Source: Plantibacter auratus
Lineage (GTDB): Bacteria > Actinomycetota > Actinomycetes > Actinomycetales > Microbacteriaceae
Length of the DNA stretch: 64,000 bases
Direction of reading: 5' to 3'
Assembly (NCBI RefSeq): GCF_050587365.1
Contig: NZ_JBOBFV010000004.1
Location: forward strand, 1 to 64,000
Positions 32,946 to 42,163 of this stretch are shown piece after piece (the first letter of the stretch is position 1; each line of letters starts with the position of its first letter). Under the pieces are notes generated by a model. The model searched no databases. It was given only the letters and a program-made list of their open reading frames with translations, and was not told the origin of the DNA. The position numbers and the translations under genes are program-made.

Positions 32946-33593
32946 TCAGACGGTCCGCTTGCGGCGGAGCTGCTTGATCGACTCGTGGATCTCGGGCGCC
33001 AGCACCACGGCGCCGGACTGCTCCGACTGCTCGAGGATGACGGCCTGCGCCTCGTCCGCCGCGGCGAACCAGGAGGCGATGGTGACGCCATGGCCGGGCT
33101 GTCGGACGATCTCGATCGGGTCGCCCGCCTGCACCGTCCCGCTCTTGACCACCTTGAGGTAGGCACCGGGCCGCGCGGCGTCGGCGAAGCGCTTCACCCA
33201 CCGAGGCTCGCCCAGGCGCCGCTGGAAGGTGCCGCACGGGGTCCGCGGGCAGGTCACCTCGACGACGAGGGTGTCGCCGATCCGCCAGCGTTCACCGATC
33301 TCGGCACCGTTCACGTCGAGCCCCTGCGTGCGGAGGTTCTCGCCGAACAGCCCCGGCGTGATCTCCCGACCGAGCTCGCCCTGCCAGAACCGCGCGTCCT
33401 CCTCGGCGTAGGCGTAGAGCGCCTTCGTCAGACCGCCGTGGTGTTTGCGATCGGCCTGCACGTCGCCGTACAGCCCCATCGGCCGCACGTGCAGCGGCTC
33501 GTCGACCGGGCGCTTGTCGATCGCGGTGACACCGATCGACCCGTCGTCCACCTGGAGGGCTTCGACGCGACAGAGGGCGAGGAGTTCAGACAT
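32946..33593 (-). CDS. MOSC-domain protein (YiiM-like)
   Basis: This 215-residue protein has the MOSC fold and a C-terminal 3-alpha helix extension as in YiiM. Visible are HVRPMGLYGDVQADRKHHGGLTKALYAY (positions about 35-63), GLFGENLRTQGLDV and the conserved cysteines in CPRTPCGTFQRR. MOSC proteins bind molybdenum cofactor and reduce N-hydroxylated compounds (for example 6-hydroxylaminopurine). It stands alone downstream of a LacI gene on the same strand. Confidence 0.9.
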   Translation of the reverse strand: MSELLALCRVEALQVDDGSIGVTAIDKRPVDEPLHVRPMGLYGDVQADRKHHGGLTKALYAYAEEDARFWQGELGREITPGLFGENLRTQGLDVNGAEIGERWRIGDTLVVEVTCPRTPCGTFQRRLGEPRWVKRFADAARPGAYLKVVKSGTVQAGDPIEIVRQPGHGVTIASWFAAADEAQAVILEQSEQSGAVVLAPEIHESIKQLRRKRTV

Positions 33594-33689
33594 GGGACCA
33601 GTCTGCCGTGTCCTCCGCGCCCGTCCGGACGACGGGGCCGGTGCGGCCCGGGCGGAATGGGCTCGGCGAAGCGGCTCAGGCGGAGCGGG

Positions 33690-34796
33690 TCAGGCGGACT
33701 CGCGGATGACGAGTGAGACACCCACCGAGCGTCGGACGGACGGCCCCGAGAGCGGGAGCGTGCCGGACATCATGCCGTCGAGCAGTTCGAGACTGTGCCG
33801 TGCGATGTCACCCTTGTCGACGGCCACGCTCGTGAGCTCAGGGGTGACGAAGCGACCGAGGTCGAGTCCGTCGATGCCGATGACGGCGACGTCCTCCGGC
33901 ACGCCGACCCCGGCACGGGCGAGTCCCTTGAGCACGCCGACGGCCATGACGTCGTTGAAGACGAGCACGGCATCGACGTCGGGCATCGCGGCCCGGCACC
34001 GCAGGGCGGCCGACACCCCGCCCTGGTGGGTGTCCTCCGCCCAGGTCTCCGACGCCTCCGACCACGGCAAGCCGCGCTCCTCAAGGAACGCTCGGTACGC
34101 GAGACGTCGTCCGGACGGCTCCGCCGAGGCGTCGATCATCGCGATGGAACGGCGCCCGGTCGCGACGAAATGGGCGAGCGCCTGTCGGATGCCGTCCTCG
34201 AAGTCGATGTCGACGCCCGCCACCTGCAGCGTCGGCTCGGCGCCGGACGGGTTCGATCCTGCCTCGGACTCGTCTGACCGGTGGTCGCCGAGGGAGACGA
34301 ACGGGATGGTGGCGAAGGCGCCCTGGAGTGCTCCGTGGTCGGCGCCGTTGCGCCCGACGACCGCATCGACCTGCCGCGCGAGTTCGGCGAGCTGCGCACG
34401 TTCCGCGTCGGGGAGGTCCGGTCCGCGATCCGCGGCGGCGGGTCGGTCGCCCGATGCGTTCGCCGCTCCCCCGACCTCGGCGACCAACACGGTCCATCCG
34501 CGCTCTGCCGCCTGCTGCACGAGGGCGGCCGCGAGCTCCGGGTAGTAGGGGTTCCGCAGGTCGTCGACGACCAGTCCGAGCGTCGTGGTCCGGCCGCTCA
34601 CCAGGTGCTGCGCGGCGCGGTTCGGCCGGTAGTTGAGCGAAGCCGCGACCTCGACGACCCGTTGCCTGGTGGCGTCGCTGACGTCGCGCATCCCGTTGAG
34701 TGCGCGGGTCACGGTCTGGCGCGAGACACCGGCGACCCGGGCGACGTCGATGATCGTCGCTCGCGCCGGAGCGCGATCGTCGCGGGGCCTGGTCAT
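33690..34796 (-). CDS. LacI-family transcriptional regulator
   Basis: This 368-residue repressor has the headpiece TIIDVARVAGVSRQTVTRALNG, the hinge NRAAQHLVSGRTTTLGLVV and a periplasmic-binding-protein-like effector domain (LVFNDVMAVGVLKGLARAG, VIGIDGLDLG). The effector domain carries an insertion of about 60 residues after WTVLVAEV, which is rich in A/D/G. The ATG 34796 was chosen; a GTG two codons upstream (34802) is possible. A perfect 18-bp operator lies between it and the divergent oxidoreductase gene, which is its likely target. Confidence 0.9.
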   Translation of the reverse strand: MTRPRDDRAPARATIIDVARVAGVSRQTVTRALNGMRDVSDATRQRVVEVAASLNYRPNRAAQHLVSGRTTTLGLVVDDLRNPYYPELAAALVQQAAERGWTVLVAEVGGAANASGDRPAAADRGPDLPDAERAQLAELARQVDAVVGRNGADHGALQGAFATIPFVSLGDHRSDESEAGSNPSGAEPTLQVAGVDIDFEDGIRQALAHFVATGRRSIAMIDASAEPSGRRLAYRAFLEERGLPWSEASETWAEDTHQGGVSAALRCRAAMPDVDAVLVFNDVMAVGVLKGLARAGVGVPEDVAVIGIDGLDLGRFVTPELTSVAVDKGDIARHSLELLDGMMSGTLPLSGPSVRRSVGVSLVIRESA

Positions 34797-34821
34797 GGTC
34801 ACATCGTACTGATACGCTCAC

Positions 34822-34839
34822 ACCGTGAACGTTCACGGT
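34822..34839. promoter_or_regulatory. LacI-type operator (18-bp palindrome with central CG)
   Basis: ACCGTGAACGTTCACGGT is a perfect palindrome with the central CpG typical of LacI operators. A second, partial copy (GTGACGTTCAC) overlaps its right edge to 34848. Both lie between the LacI gene and the divergent fused oxidoreductase, so both promoters should be controlled. Confidence 0.85.
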
Positions 34840-34892
34840 GACGTTCACCACAGACCATCGCACCGCCGATCAACGTTGAGGAGCACCACCAT

Positions 34893-36884
34893 ATGGAACA
34901 CGTCGCTTGGGGAATCATCGGCCCAGGAACGATCGCCGAACGGTTCGCGACCGAGCTGCACGCCAGTCGCACCGGTCGACTCGCCGCCGTCGCCAGTCGT
35001 GACGCGTCGCGTGCCGAAGAGTTCGGCGCGCGCTTCGGCGACGGCACGGCTCCCGTCCGCGGATACGGCTCGGTCGCCGAGTTGCTGGCCGACCCCGACG
35101 TCGACGCGGTCTACATCGCGACCCCGCACACGGAGCACGTCCGGCTGGTGATCGAAGCGGCGGAAGCCGGCAAGCACATCGTCAGCGAGAAGCCGCTCTC
35201 GGTGAACCGCGCCGGTGCGATGCTCGCGATCGAGGCCGCCCGCCGTGCCGGCGTGTACCTCGCCGAGGCGTTCATGTACCGCTTCCACCCGCAGACCGCG
35301 AAGCTCGTCGAGCTCGTGTCGTCGGGTGCCATCGGCGACGTCCAGCACATCGAGGCGTCGTTCGCGTTCGCCGCAGACCTGCCCGCCGAGCACCGACTCA
35401 TGAACCCGGAGCTGGCGGGCGGCGGCATCCTCGACGTCGGCGGCTACCCCGTCTCCATCTCGCGGCTCATCGCCGGTGCCGCCGTGGGTGCACCGTTCGC
35501 CGACCCGACGGAGGTCACCGGGAACGGCACCATCGGTTCCACCGGCGTCGACGAGTGGGCCAGCGCGTCGCTCGTCTTCCCCTCGGGCATCACGGCGCAC
35601 GTCACGAGCGGCGTGCGCGTGCAGGACGACAACCGCGTCGTCGTAACGGGCTCGACGGGCCAGATCATCGTGTCCGACCCGTGGCTGCCGTCGGTCGAGG
35701 ATGGCTCGACGATCGAGGTGCGCACCATCTCGGGCACGGAGTCGATCCACATCCCCGGGGCACCGCAGTACGCGATCCAGGCCGACGCGGTCGCTGCGTT
35801 CGCCGACGCCGGTCAGGCACCGCAGATGCGCTGGGCGGACTCGCTCGGCAACGCGGCGACCCTCGACCGCTGGCGCGAGGCGGTCGGCCTCGAGTACCCG
35901 TTCGAGTCGATCGACACCGACATCCCGACCGGTTCCGGCCGGCCGCTCGCCGTGCGCGCCGAGCTCCCGATGCCGACCGGTCGCATCGCCGGCATCGACC
36001 ACGACATCTCGCGGCTCGTGATGGGTGTCGACAACCAGCAGACCCTGTCGCACGCGTCGGCGATGTTCGACGACTTCTTCGAGCGCGGCGGCAACGCCTT
36101 CGACACGGCCTGGCTGTACGGCGACGGGCTCCAGGAGCAGCTGCTCGGACGCTGGCTCGCCAACCGGGGTCTCCGCGACGACGTCGTGGTGATCGGCAAG
36201 GGTGCGCACACACCGTTCTGCGACCCGGAGTCGATCTCCCGGCAGCTGTTCGAGAGCCTCGACCGTCTCGGCACCGACCACCTCGACCTGTACCTCATGC
36301 ACCGCGACAACGCGGAGGTGCCGGTGGGCGAGTTCGTCGACGTGCTGAACGAGCACGCCGAGGCCGGTCGCATCCGTGCGTTCGGTGGCTCCAACTGGAC
36401 GATCGACCGGTTCGAGGAGGCGAACGCCTATGCGGCGGCCAACGGGAAGCGGGGGTTCGCGGCGCTGAGCAACCACTTCGGTCTCGCCCGCGCGCTCGAC
36501 GTGCCGTGGGCCGGGTGTGTGGAGGTGACGGATCCGACGAGCAGGGCGTGGCTCGAGGAGACGAAGACGCCGCTGCTGCCGTGGTCGTCGCAAGCGCGCG
36601 GCTTCTTCACCGGGCGTGCCGAGCCCGAGGACCTGTCGGACCCGGACCTCGTGCGCTGCTACTACAGCGACGACAACTTCGAGCGGCTGGCCCGTGCGCG
36701 TCAGCTCGGCTCGGAGCTGGGGGTCGCGCCGACGGCGATCGCCCTGGCGTACGTCCTGGCGCAGGACTTCCCGACCTTCGCCCTCATCGGGCCGCGGTCC
36801 ATCGAGGAGACCCGTTCGTCGACCGACGCCCTCTCCCTGAAGCTGACCGCGGAGCAGGTCGCCTGGCTCGACCTCCGGGTCTGA
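34893..36884 (+). CDS. Fused Gfo/Idh/MocA dehydrogenase - aldo/keto reductase
   Basis: This 663-residue protein is made of two NAD(P)-dependent oxidoreductases. Residues 1-335 are Gfo/Idh/MocA: Rossmann motif WGIIGPGTIAERFA, E-K-P in VSEKPLSVN and FMYRFHPQTAKL. Residues about 355-663 are an aldo/keto reductase with a full catalytic tetrad: Asp and Tyr in AFDTAWLYGDG, Lys in VVIGKGAHTP and His in DLYLMHRDN. Both active sites look intact. The combination could interconvert a sugar through an oxidation and a reduction, which would amount to redox-neutral epimerisation or isomerisation; that is inference. It is divergent from its LacI regulator. Confidence 0.88.
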   Translation: MEHVAWGIIGPGTIAERFATELHASRTGRLAAVASRDASRAEEFGARFGDGTAPVRGYGSVAELLADPDVDAVYIATPHTEHVRLVIEAAEAGKHIVSEKPLSVNRAGAMLAIEAARRAGVYLAEAFMYRFHPQTAKLVELVSSGAIGDVQHIEASFAFAADLPAEHRLMNPELAGGGILDVGGYPVSISRLIAGAAVGAPFADPTEVTGNGTIGSTGVDEWASASLVFPSGITAHVTSGVRVQDDNRVVVTGSTGQIIVSDPWLPSVEDGSTIEVRTISGTESIHIPGAPQYAIQADAVAAFADAGQAPQMRWADSLGNAATLDRWREAVGLEYPFESIDTDIPTGSGRPLAVRAELPMPTGRIAGIDHDISRLVMGVDNQQTLSHASAMFDDFFERGGNAFDTAWLYGDGLQEQLLGRWLANRGLRDDVVVIGKGAHTPFCDPESISRQLFESLDRLGTDHLDLYLMHRDNAEVPVGEFVDVLNEHAEAGRIRAFGGSNWTIDRFEEANAYAAANGKRGFAALSNHFGLARALDVPWAGCVEVTDPTSRAWLEETKTPLLPWSSQARGFFTGRAEPEDLSDPDLVRCYYSDDNFERLARARQLGSELGVAPTAIALAYVLAQDFPTFALIGPRSIEETRSSTDALSLKLTAEQVAWLDLRV

Positions 36885-36900
36885 TCCGTTCCCTCGGGTG

Positions 36901-36973
36901 ACGCCAGCGCGGTGCGCTGGCGTGACCTCGGGTCATGCACGTGGGCGCGGGTCTCCAGAGGCCCGCGCCCACG
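36901..36973. repeat. Two adjacent palindromic repeats
   Basis: ACGCCAGCGC-GGT-GCGCTGGCGT (36901-36923) is followed by a 12-bp stem CGTGGGCGCGGG/CCCGCGCCCACG (36940-36973). The first matches elements at 54911 and 55001 and near 56625. The pair lies between the fused oxidoreductase and the convergent permease gene and may end both transcripts. Confidence 0.75.
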
Positions 36974-37020
36974 CGTGTGGGGCGCGCTCGCGCAACCGCA
37001 CCACCAGACTCGGATGAACG

Positions 37021-38112
37021 TCAGGTGAGGGGTTTGCGGGCGCGGTCGCGCGCCAGGAGGACACCGAGCAGCAGGATCAGGATGAGCACGACACCGCGGG
37101 CGAGACCCTGCCAGTAGAAGGACAGCCCGATGAGGTTCATCCCGTTCGTCAGCAGCGCGAAGATGAGCACGCCGACGAGCGTCCCGAAGAGGTTCGGCCG
37201 CCCCGTCCGACTCAGCGTCGTCCCGATGAACACCGCACCGATGGAGTCGAGCACGTAGAGCTGCCCGCTGTTCGCGACGAAGCCCTGGCTCCGCGAGGCC
37301 AGGATCAGCCCGGCGATGGCCGCGATCCCGGCAGCAAAGATGAAGGCGGTCGCCATCGACGTCCCCGCCAGCCGACCGGAGATCCGGGTCGCCGTCGGCT
37401 GCTCACCTGCCGCGGTCAGCACCCGACCCCAGCGACTCCGTTCGAGCGCAGCCCAGACGATGATCAGCACGAGCACGGTGACGACGATCGGCGCCGCGAC
37501 ACCGAGTACGGTTCCGGCACCCAGCCACGCGAACTCGTCCGGCACACTGCTCCGCGACAGGTAGATGGGCGACCCGCCGTCGGTCGCGACCTGCTGCACG
37601 CCACCACCGATGAACCAGACGCTCAGCGTCGCGAGGAACGGTCGGATGCGCAGCACCACGATGAGGAACGCGTTCACGGCCCCGACGAGCAGGCCGACGA
37701 CCAGACCGCCGACGATCGCCACCCAGGCCACGTAGTCGTCGGCCAGGAGCGCCGACGCGGTGAGCGCAGCGAGGTCGATGGCGACACCGATCGAGAGGTC
37801 GATACCGCCTGCGCGGACGACGACCGTCATCGCGACGGCCGCGAGCAGGAGGAGCGCGTTCTGGTTGAGCACCCCGAGCAGGTTGTCGGCGGTCAGGAAC
37901 GACGGCGACAGCACCGCGAACACGATGAGCAGCACGGCCAGCACGGTGGGGGCGAGCGCCTGCGGGACCGCGGCACCGAGGCCACGGACCGTCAGCCTCG
38001 AGAGCGGGCCGCCGGGACGCTGGTCATCGCCGCCTCCTGTTCCAGCCGACCCGGCCTTCGGGACGGAGACGCCGGTGGTGGCGGAGGACTGCGTGCGCGT
38101 GTCGACACTCAT
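37021..38112 (-). CDS. Ribose-type ABC transporter permease
   Basis: This 363-residue membrane subunit belongs to the RbsC/XylH (BPD_transp_2) family, with about nine hydrophobic segments. The family motif GGIDLSIGVAIDLAALTASALL is present (shown by GGIDLSIGV), as is NAFLIVVLRIRPFLATL. The N-terminal 45 residues are Gly/Ser-rich and probably disordered. The ATG (38112) overlaps the stop of the upstream permease (ATGA). It is the last gene of a four-gene importer operon. Confidence 0.9.
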   Translation of the reverse strand: MSVDTRTQSSATTGVSVPKAGSAGTGGGDDQRPGGPLSRLTVRGLGAAVPQALAPTVLAVLLIVFAVLSPSFLTADNLLGVLNQNALLLLAAVAMTVVVRAGGIDLSIGVAIDLAALTASALLADDYVAWVAIVGGLVVGLLVGAVNAFLIVVLRIRPFLATLSVWFIGGGVQQVATDGGSPIYLSRSSVPDEFAWLGAGTVLGVAAPIVVTVLVLIIVWAALERSRWGRVLTAAGEQPTATRISGRLAGTSMATAFIFAAGIAAIAGLILASRSQGFVANSGQLYVLDSIGAVFIGTTLSRTGRPNLFGTLVGVLIFALLTNGMNLIGLSFYWQGLARGVVLILILLLGVLLARDRARKPLT

Positions 38113-39137
38113 CGCTTGACGCTCCGTTCGCGGATCGCGGCGACCGCGAGGACCAGCAGGATCAACACACCCTTGGTGATGCCGATCCACTGGCTCGGGA
38201 CGCCGAGCTGACTGAAGCCATTGGTGAGGATCGCGACGAACACGGCACTGAACAGGGTCCCCGTGATCGTGACGACGAGCCGACGGGAGAACGCGATGGA
38301 CAGGAACGTCGCGAGGAGGATGTCGATGAGCGACTGCTCGCCGATCCCCGGCAGGGCAGCGGACAACCGACTGGTCATGAGGACGCCCGCGATCCCGGCG
38401 AGGGCCGCCGCGAGGACGTAGCTGACGACGATGTGGCGGTTGACGGCGATCCCGGCCACCCGGGCGGCCGTCGGATTCTGCCCGACCGCGGCGTTCTTCA
38501 CGCCCCAGCTGGTGCGCCCGGTGGCGAAGGCGGCGACCGCGAAGACGAGGAGCAGCACGACGACCGCCGCAGGGACACCGACGACGTGTCCACTCCGCAA
38601 CCAGACCAGCCCGGCGTCGGAGACCGGCACCTTCACGTTGTTCGTGATCACGATCGTGAGACTCGTGACGATGCTCATCATCGCGAGGGTGACGAGGAGC
38701 GGGCGGATCCCGGCGACGACGACGAGACCGTTCACGAGCCCGATGACCGCCGCGGCTCCGAGCCCGATGAGCAGCGCGAGCGGCAGACCGAGCTCGGCCT
38801 GCAGGAGCACCGCGACGAGGGCACCGGAGAAGCCGAGGACGGCGCCGATGGAGAGGTCGATGCCGCCGCGGACGACGTCCTCACCGCCCGTGACGACGAC
38901 GATGGACAGTCCGAAGGCCGCGATCGCGTAGACCGCCGACTGGGTGAGGATCGTCGCGAGGTTGGCCGGGTCGAGGAAGCCGGGCGAGGCGACCGCGAAG
39001 ACGACGACCTCGATGACGACGATCGCGTAGCCGATGAGTCCCAGCCGGGAGACCGGGCGACGACGTTTGGTCGCGGACTCGGCTGCGGCCGACGGCGCCT
39101 GGCCGGGCGCGACGGGTGGAGCGGAGAGGGCGGTCAT
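38109..39137 (-). CDS. Ribose-type ABC transporter permease
   Basis: This 342-residue permease is paired with the next one as a heterodimer. It carries GGIDLSIGAVLGFSGALVAVL and NGLVVVAGIRPLLVTLAMMS, characteristic of RbsC-like subunits, and about nine membrane segments. Its start overlaps the ATPase stop and its stop overlaps the next permease, so translation is coupled. Two different permease genes behind one ATPase resemble the autoinducer-2/rhamnose and simple-sugar importers. Confidence 0.9.
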   Translation of the reverse strand: MTALSAPPVAPGQAPSAAAESATKRRRPVSRLGLIGYAIVVIEVVVFAVASPGFLDPANLATILTQSAVYAIAAFGLSIVVVTGGEDVVRGGIDLSIGAVLGFSGALVAVLLQAELGLPLALLIGLGAAAVIGLVNGLVVVAGIRPLLVTLAMMSIVTSLTIVITNNVKVPVSDAGLVWLRSGHVVGVPAAVVVLLLVFAVAAFATGRTSWGVKNAAVGQNPTAARVAGIAVNRHIVVSYVLAAALAGIAGVLMTSRLSAALPGIGEQSLIDILLATFLSIAFSRRLVVTITGTLFSAVFVAILTNGFSQLGVPSQWIGITKGVLILLVLAVAAIRERSVKR

Positions 39138-40852
39138 GCGGAAGCTCCTCGGGTGGGCAGTGTGCCGCCTCCAGGGTCTGCCGACGGGGCAGACCTCGGG
39201 GGATCAGCCTGCGTCGACGACGTGGGCCCTTCGACAAGCTCAGGGACCGGCGGGACCGAGGGGGCCGGCGGCGTTGACGCGACCTCGGCGGCGCCCGTCG
39301 ACCAGGCGAGGATCGTGTCGGCGGTCGCCTGCGATCGGGGCAGCTCGGTCCGGATCGTCCCGCGGTACAGCACGAGGACGCGGTCGGCGAGGCCGATCAG
39401 TTCCTCGAGGTCGACGCTCACGAGCAGGACGCCGGCGCCCTGCGCGACGAGCGCGTCGATCTCCGCGTAGATCTGTTGACGCGACCCGATGTCGACGCCG
39501 GAGGTCGGCTGGTCGAGTACGAACACCGTCGATCCGGCCGCGAGCCATCGACCGAGCACGACCTTCTGCTGATTGCCGCCGGAGAGGCTTCCGGCCACCG
39601 CGGTGTCGTTCGCGGGCCGGACGTCGAGTCTCGTGACGAGGTCTGCGGCGATCTCCCGCTCGCGTCGACCACGCAGGATCCCACCGAGCCCGGTGATGCG
39701 GTCGAGCGCGGCGAGGGTGAGGTTCTCGCGGACGGACTGACGGTTCAGGATGCCGTCCCGGTGGCGGTTCGCCGGCACGTACGCCCCACCCGCCCGGACG
39801 AAGGCCCGCGGCGAGCGGATCGTCGCCCGGCCGAGCCGCACGGTCCCGCCGTGCGCCCGGAGCCCGGTGACCGCGTCGGCCAGTTCCTCGAGGCCCGAGC
39901 CGACGAGACCCGTGACGCCCACGATCTCGCCCGGACGGACGGCGATCGAGACGCCGTGCAGCCGTTCCGCGACCGTCAGGCCGTCGATCGCGAGGACCGG
40001 TTCGGCGACGGCGTCGGCAACGGTCCGTTCCCGGTCGCCGAACTCCTCGACGCTCCGCCCCACCATGAGCTGGACGATGGCGTCGAGGGTCGCGTCGGGA
40101 TCGGCGAGGTCGAGGGCACCGACGCGTTCACCGTTCCGGAGGACCACGACGCGGGACGCGATGTCGCGCACCTCCTGCAGGTAGTGGGAGATGTAGATGA
40201 CGGCGACACCCTGGCTCTGCAGGGTCCGGACGGTGCGAAACAGCCGCTCGACGTCGCCGGCGGCGAGCGGTGCGGTGGGTTCGTCGAGCACGAGGACCCG
40301 TGGGCGCGTGATCGTCGCGATCGCGAGCTGCAGGAGTTGCTGCTCGGCGACACTCAGCTCGTCGACGAGGGTCTTGCCCGGCACGTCCAGCCCGACGAGG
40401 TCGAGTAGCTCCCGCTCGGCGCGCCGGTCGAGCTGCCGGCCGGTGAGGAACGCGGAGCGCGAGCCGAGGAACAGCTGCTCCGCGACCGTGAGGCGACCGG
40501 CCAGGTGGCGGTCCTGGTGGATGACGCGGACACCGAGGCGTTCGGCGTCGCCCGGGTTGCGGATGACGACCGGTTCGCCGTCGATCTCGATGGCGCCCTC
40601 GCTCGCCGTGTAGAGGCCGGTGAGGATCTTGATGAGCGTCGACTTGCCCGCGCCGTTCTCGCCGACGAGCGCGACGACCTCGCCGGGGTGCACCTCGAGG
40701 TCGACGTCGTCCAGCACCCGGACGCCGCCGAAGTCCTTCGCGATGCCGCGCATGCTCACGGCGGGAGCCGAGGCTTCGGCCGTGGCGGCACCGGGCCGAC
40801 CGCCCAGCGAGCGCTGGGCGGCCTGACCGTCGATCGAGGTGTCGTGCGTCAT
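39134..40852 (-). CDS. Sugar ABC transporter ATPase with two nucleotide-binding domains (RbsA/MglA-like)
   Basis: This 572-residue ATPase has two tandem domains. The first has GENGAGKST, LSVAEQQLLQLA and VLVLDEPTA; the second has the usual degenerate Walker A (GLVGSGLEE) with LSGGNQQKVV and VFVLDQPTSG. The ATG (40852) overlaps the stop of the binding-protein gene. The last ~50 residues are Pro/Ser-rich and contain an in-frame copy of the dispersed repeat (39224-39250), translated as PVPELVEGP. This tail is beyond the normal end of RbsA proteins and is probably a repeat-driven extension. Confidence 0.92.
   Translation of the reverse strand: MTHDTSIDGQAAQRSLGGRPGAATAEASAPAVSMRGIAKDFGGVRVLDDVDLEVHPGEVVALVGENGAGKSTLIKILTGLYTASEGAIEIDGEPVVIRNPGDAERLGVRVIHQDRHLAGRLTVAEQLFLGSRSAFLTGRQLDRRAERELLDLVGLDVPGKTLVDELSVAEQQLLQLAIATITRPRVLVLDEPTAPLAAGDVERLFRTVRTLQSQGVAVIYISHYLQEVRDIASRVVVLRNGERVGALDLADPDATLDAIVQLMVGRSVEEFGDRERTVADAVAEPVLAIDGLTVAERLHGVSIAVRPGEIVGVTGLVGSGLEELADAVTGLRAHGGTVRLGRATIRSPRAFVRAGGAYVPANRHRDGILNRQSVRENLTLAALDRITGLGGILRGRREREIAADLVTRLDVRPANDTAVAGSLSGGNQQKVVLGRWLAAGSTVFVLDQPTSGVDIGSRQQIYAEIDALVAQGAGVLLVSVDLEELIGLADRVLVLYRGTIRTELPRSQATADTILAWSTGAAEVASTPPAPSVPPVPELVEGPTSSTQADPPRSAPSADPGGGTLPTRGASA
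39224..39250. repeat. Dispersed repeat copy inside a coding sequence
   Basis: GGGCCCTTCGACAAGCTCAG, then GGACCGG, is a full copy of the element otherwise confined to intergenic gaps. Here it lies within the 3' end of the RbsA-type gene and is read through as PVPELVEGP. Confidence 0.85.
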
Positions 40853-41883
40853 TCCAGGCCGAGTCGCTTGCGCTCGTCGGCGACGTTCGCCTTGTCGATG
40901 AACACGGCGTCGAGGTAGGTGCTCAGCGGCACCTCGTCCTGCTTGCCGCCGAGGTACAGGGCGACGTTGTTCGCGCTCGTCGTCCCGAACAGGGTCGGCT
41001 GCTGCGCGACCGTGAACTGGTACACCGAGTCGGGGTCCTGGATGAGGTCGAGCGCTCCGGGCTCGGCGTCGACGCCGTAGACCTTGATCTCGTTGCGGCC
41101 CGCCGCGTCGATGGCCTGGGAGGCACCGATCGCCGGGAGGTCCCAGCACGACCACACGGCCGAGATCTCGCCCTTGGGGTAGCGGGTGAGCGCATCGTTC
41201 GTCTTCTGCTTGGCGTCCTCGATGGTGCCCTCGTAGATGTCCTGCAGCTCGGGCTCGATGATCTCGATGTTCGGGTAGTTCTTCAGCACGAGCTTGAACT
41301 CGTCGTAGCGGATCTGGCAGGGGGTGACGTCGTAGAAGCCGTTGAAGACCAGCACCTTGCCCTTCCCGCCGATGTCCTCGGCGAGGGTGCGGGCGAGGGT
41401 GGAGCCGATCTGCCAGTTGTCGGAACCGATGTTGTTCACCGAGTTCTCGCTGGCGTGGTCGATCGTGAAGACCGGGATGCCGGCGTCCTTCGCCTGCTGC
41501 AGCGCCGGGGCGAGCGTGGTCGCGTCGCCGAGGATGACGACGATCGCGTCGACCTTCTGTGAGACGAGGTTCTCGACGTTGGCCAGGTGCTTGTCGTCCT
41601 GTGCGTCGGCCTGGGTGGCGACGACCTTGGCGCCGAGCTCCTCCAGACGGTCCTGCACACCCTGGTAGGTGAGGCGGCCGAAGTCGCGGACGACGTCCTT
41701 GGCGGCGACGCCGACGGTCTTGCCCTTGAGCGAGGGGACGTCCACGTCGGAGGCGGCCGAGCTGGCAGCGGCGCCGCTCGTCGACTCGCTGGACGAGGAC
41801 TGCTTGAGCGAACAACCGGTGGCAAGGCCGGCCACGACGGCCAGGGTGACAAGAGACAGCGCGAGGCGCGATCGACGACGCAT
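40849..41883 (-). CDS. Sugar ABC transporter substrate-binding lipoprotein (RbsB-like)
   Basis: This 344-residue secreted lipoprotein has a signal MRRRSRLALSLVTLAVVAG and lipobox ATGC. A Ser-rich linker follows, then a type I periplasmic-binding domain: KVDAIVVILGDATTLAPAL, GIPVFTIDHASENSVNNIGS (ends GIPVFTIDH and NNIGSDN) and VWSCWDLPAIGASQAI. It delivers a monosaccharide or similar ligand to the permeases encoded downstream. The start at 41883 gives a normal signal; the frame extends upstream without one. The ligand is not evident. Confidence 0.92.
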   Translation of the reverse strand: MRRRSRLALSLVTLAVVAGLATGCSLKQSSSSESTSGAAASSAASDVDVPSLKGKTVGVAAKDVVRDFGRLTYQGVQDRLEELGAKVVATQADAQDDKHLANVENLVSQKVDAIVVILGDATTLAPALQQAKDAGIPVFTIDHASENSVNNIGSDNWQIGSTLARTLAEDIGGKGKVLVFNGFYDVTPCQIRYDEFKLVLKNYPNIEIIEPELQDIYEGTIEDAKQKTNDALTRYPKGEISAVWSCWDLPAIGASQAIDAAGRNEIKVYGVDAEPGALDLIQDPDSVYQFTVAQQPTLFGTTSANNVALYLGGKQDEVPLSTYLDAVFIDKANVADERKRLGLE

Positions 41884-42163
41884 GGGGACTCCAGATGACG
41901 GTGGGGTGCGGGACGGTGCAGGGGGTGGTGGAGCGTGCCGACATCCGCTGTCGGAGCGGTCGGGGCGCACCGGGACGTCGGGTTGCAGCAACAGTAGGGA
42001 GTGATCGGACGGGCCGCGAGAGGGCGCTCAACCTGACGTAACACAAGGTGCCCGATGTCGGCGGTGCGTGGAGCCTGGTCGGGGTGCGGCCCGTGGAAAC
42101 GTCGGATGTATCATGGCGCGAGGCGGTGTTCCACGTGACCGTCTCGCTCGAGCAGGGGGTCGC

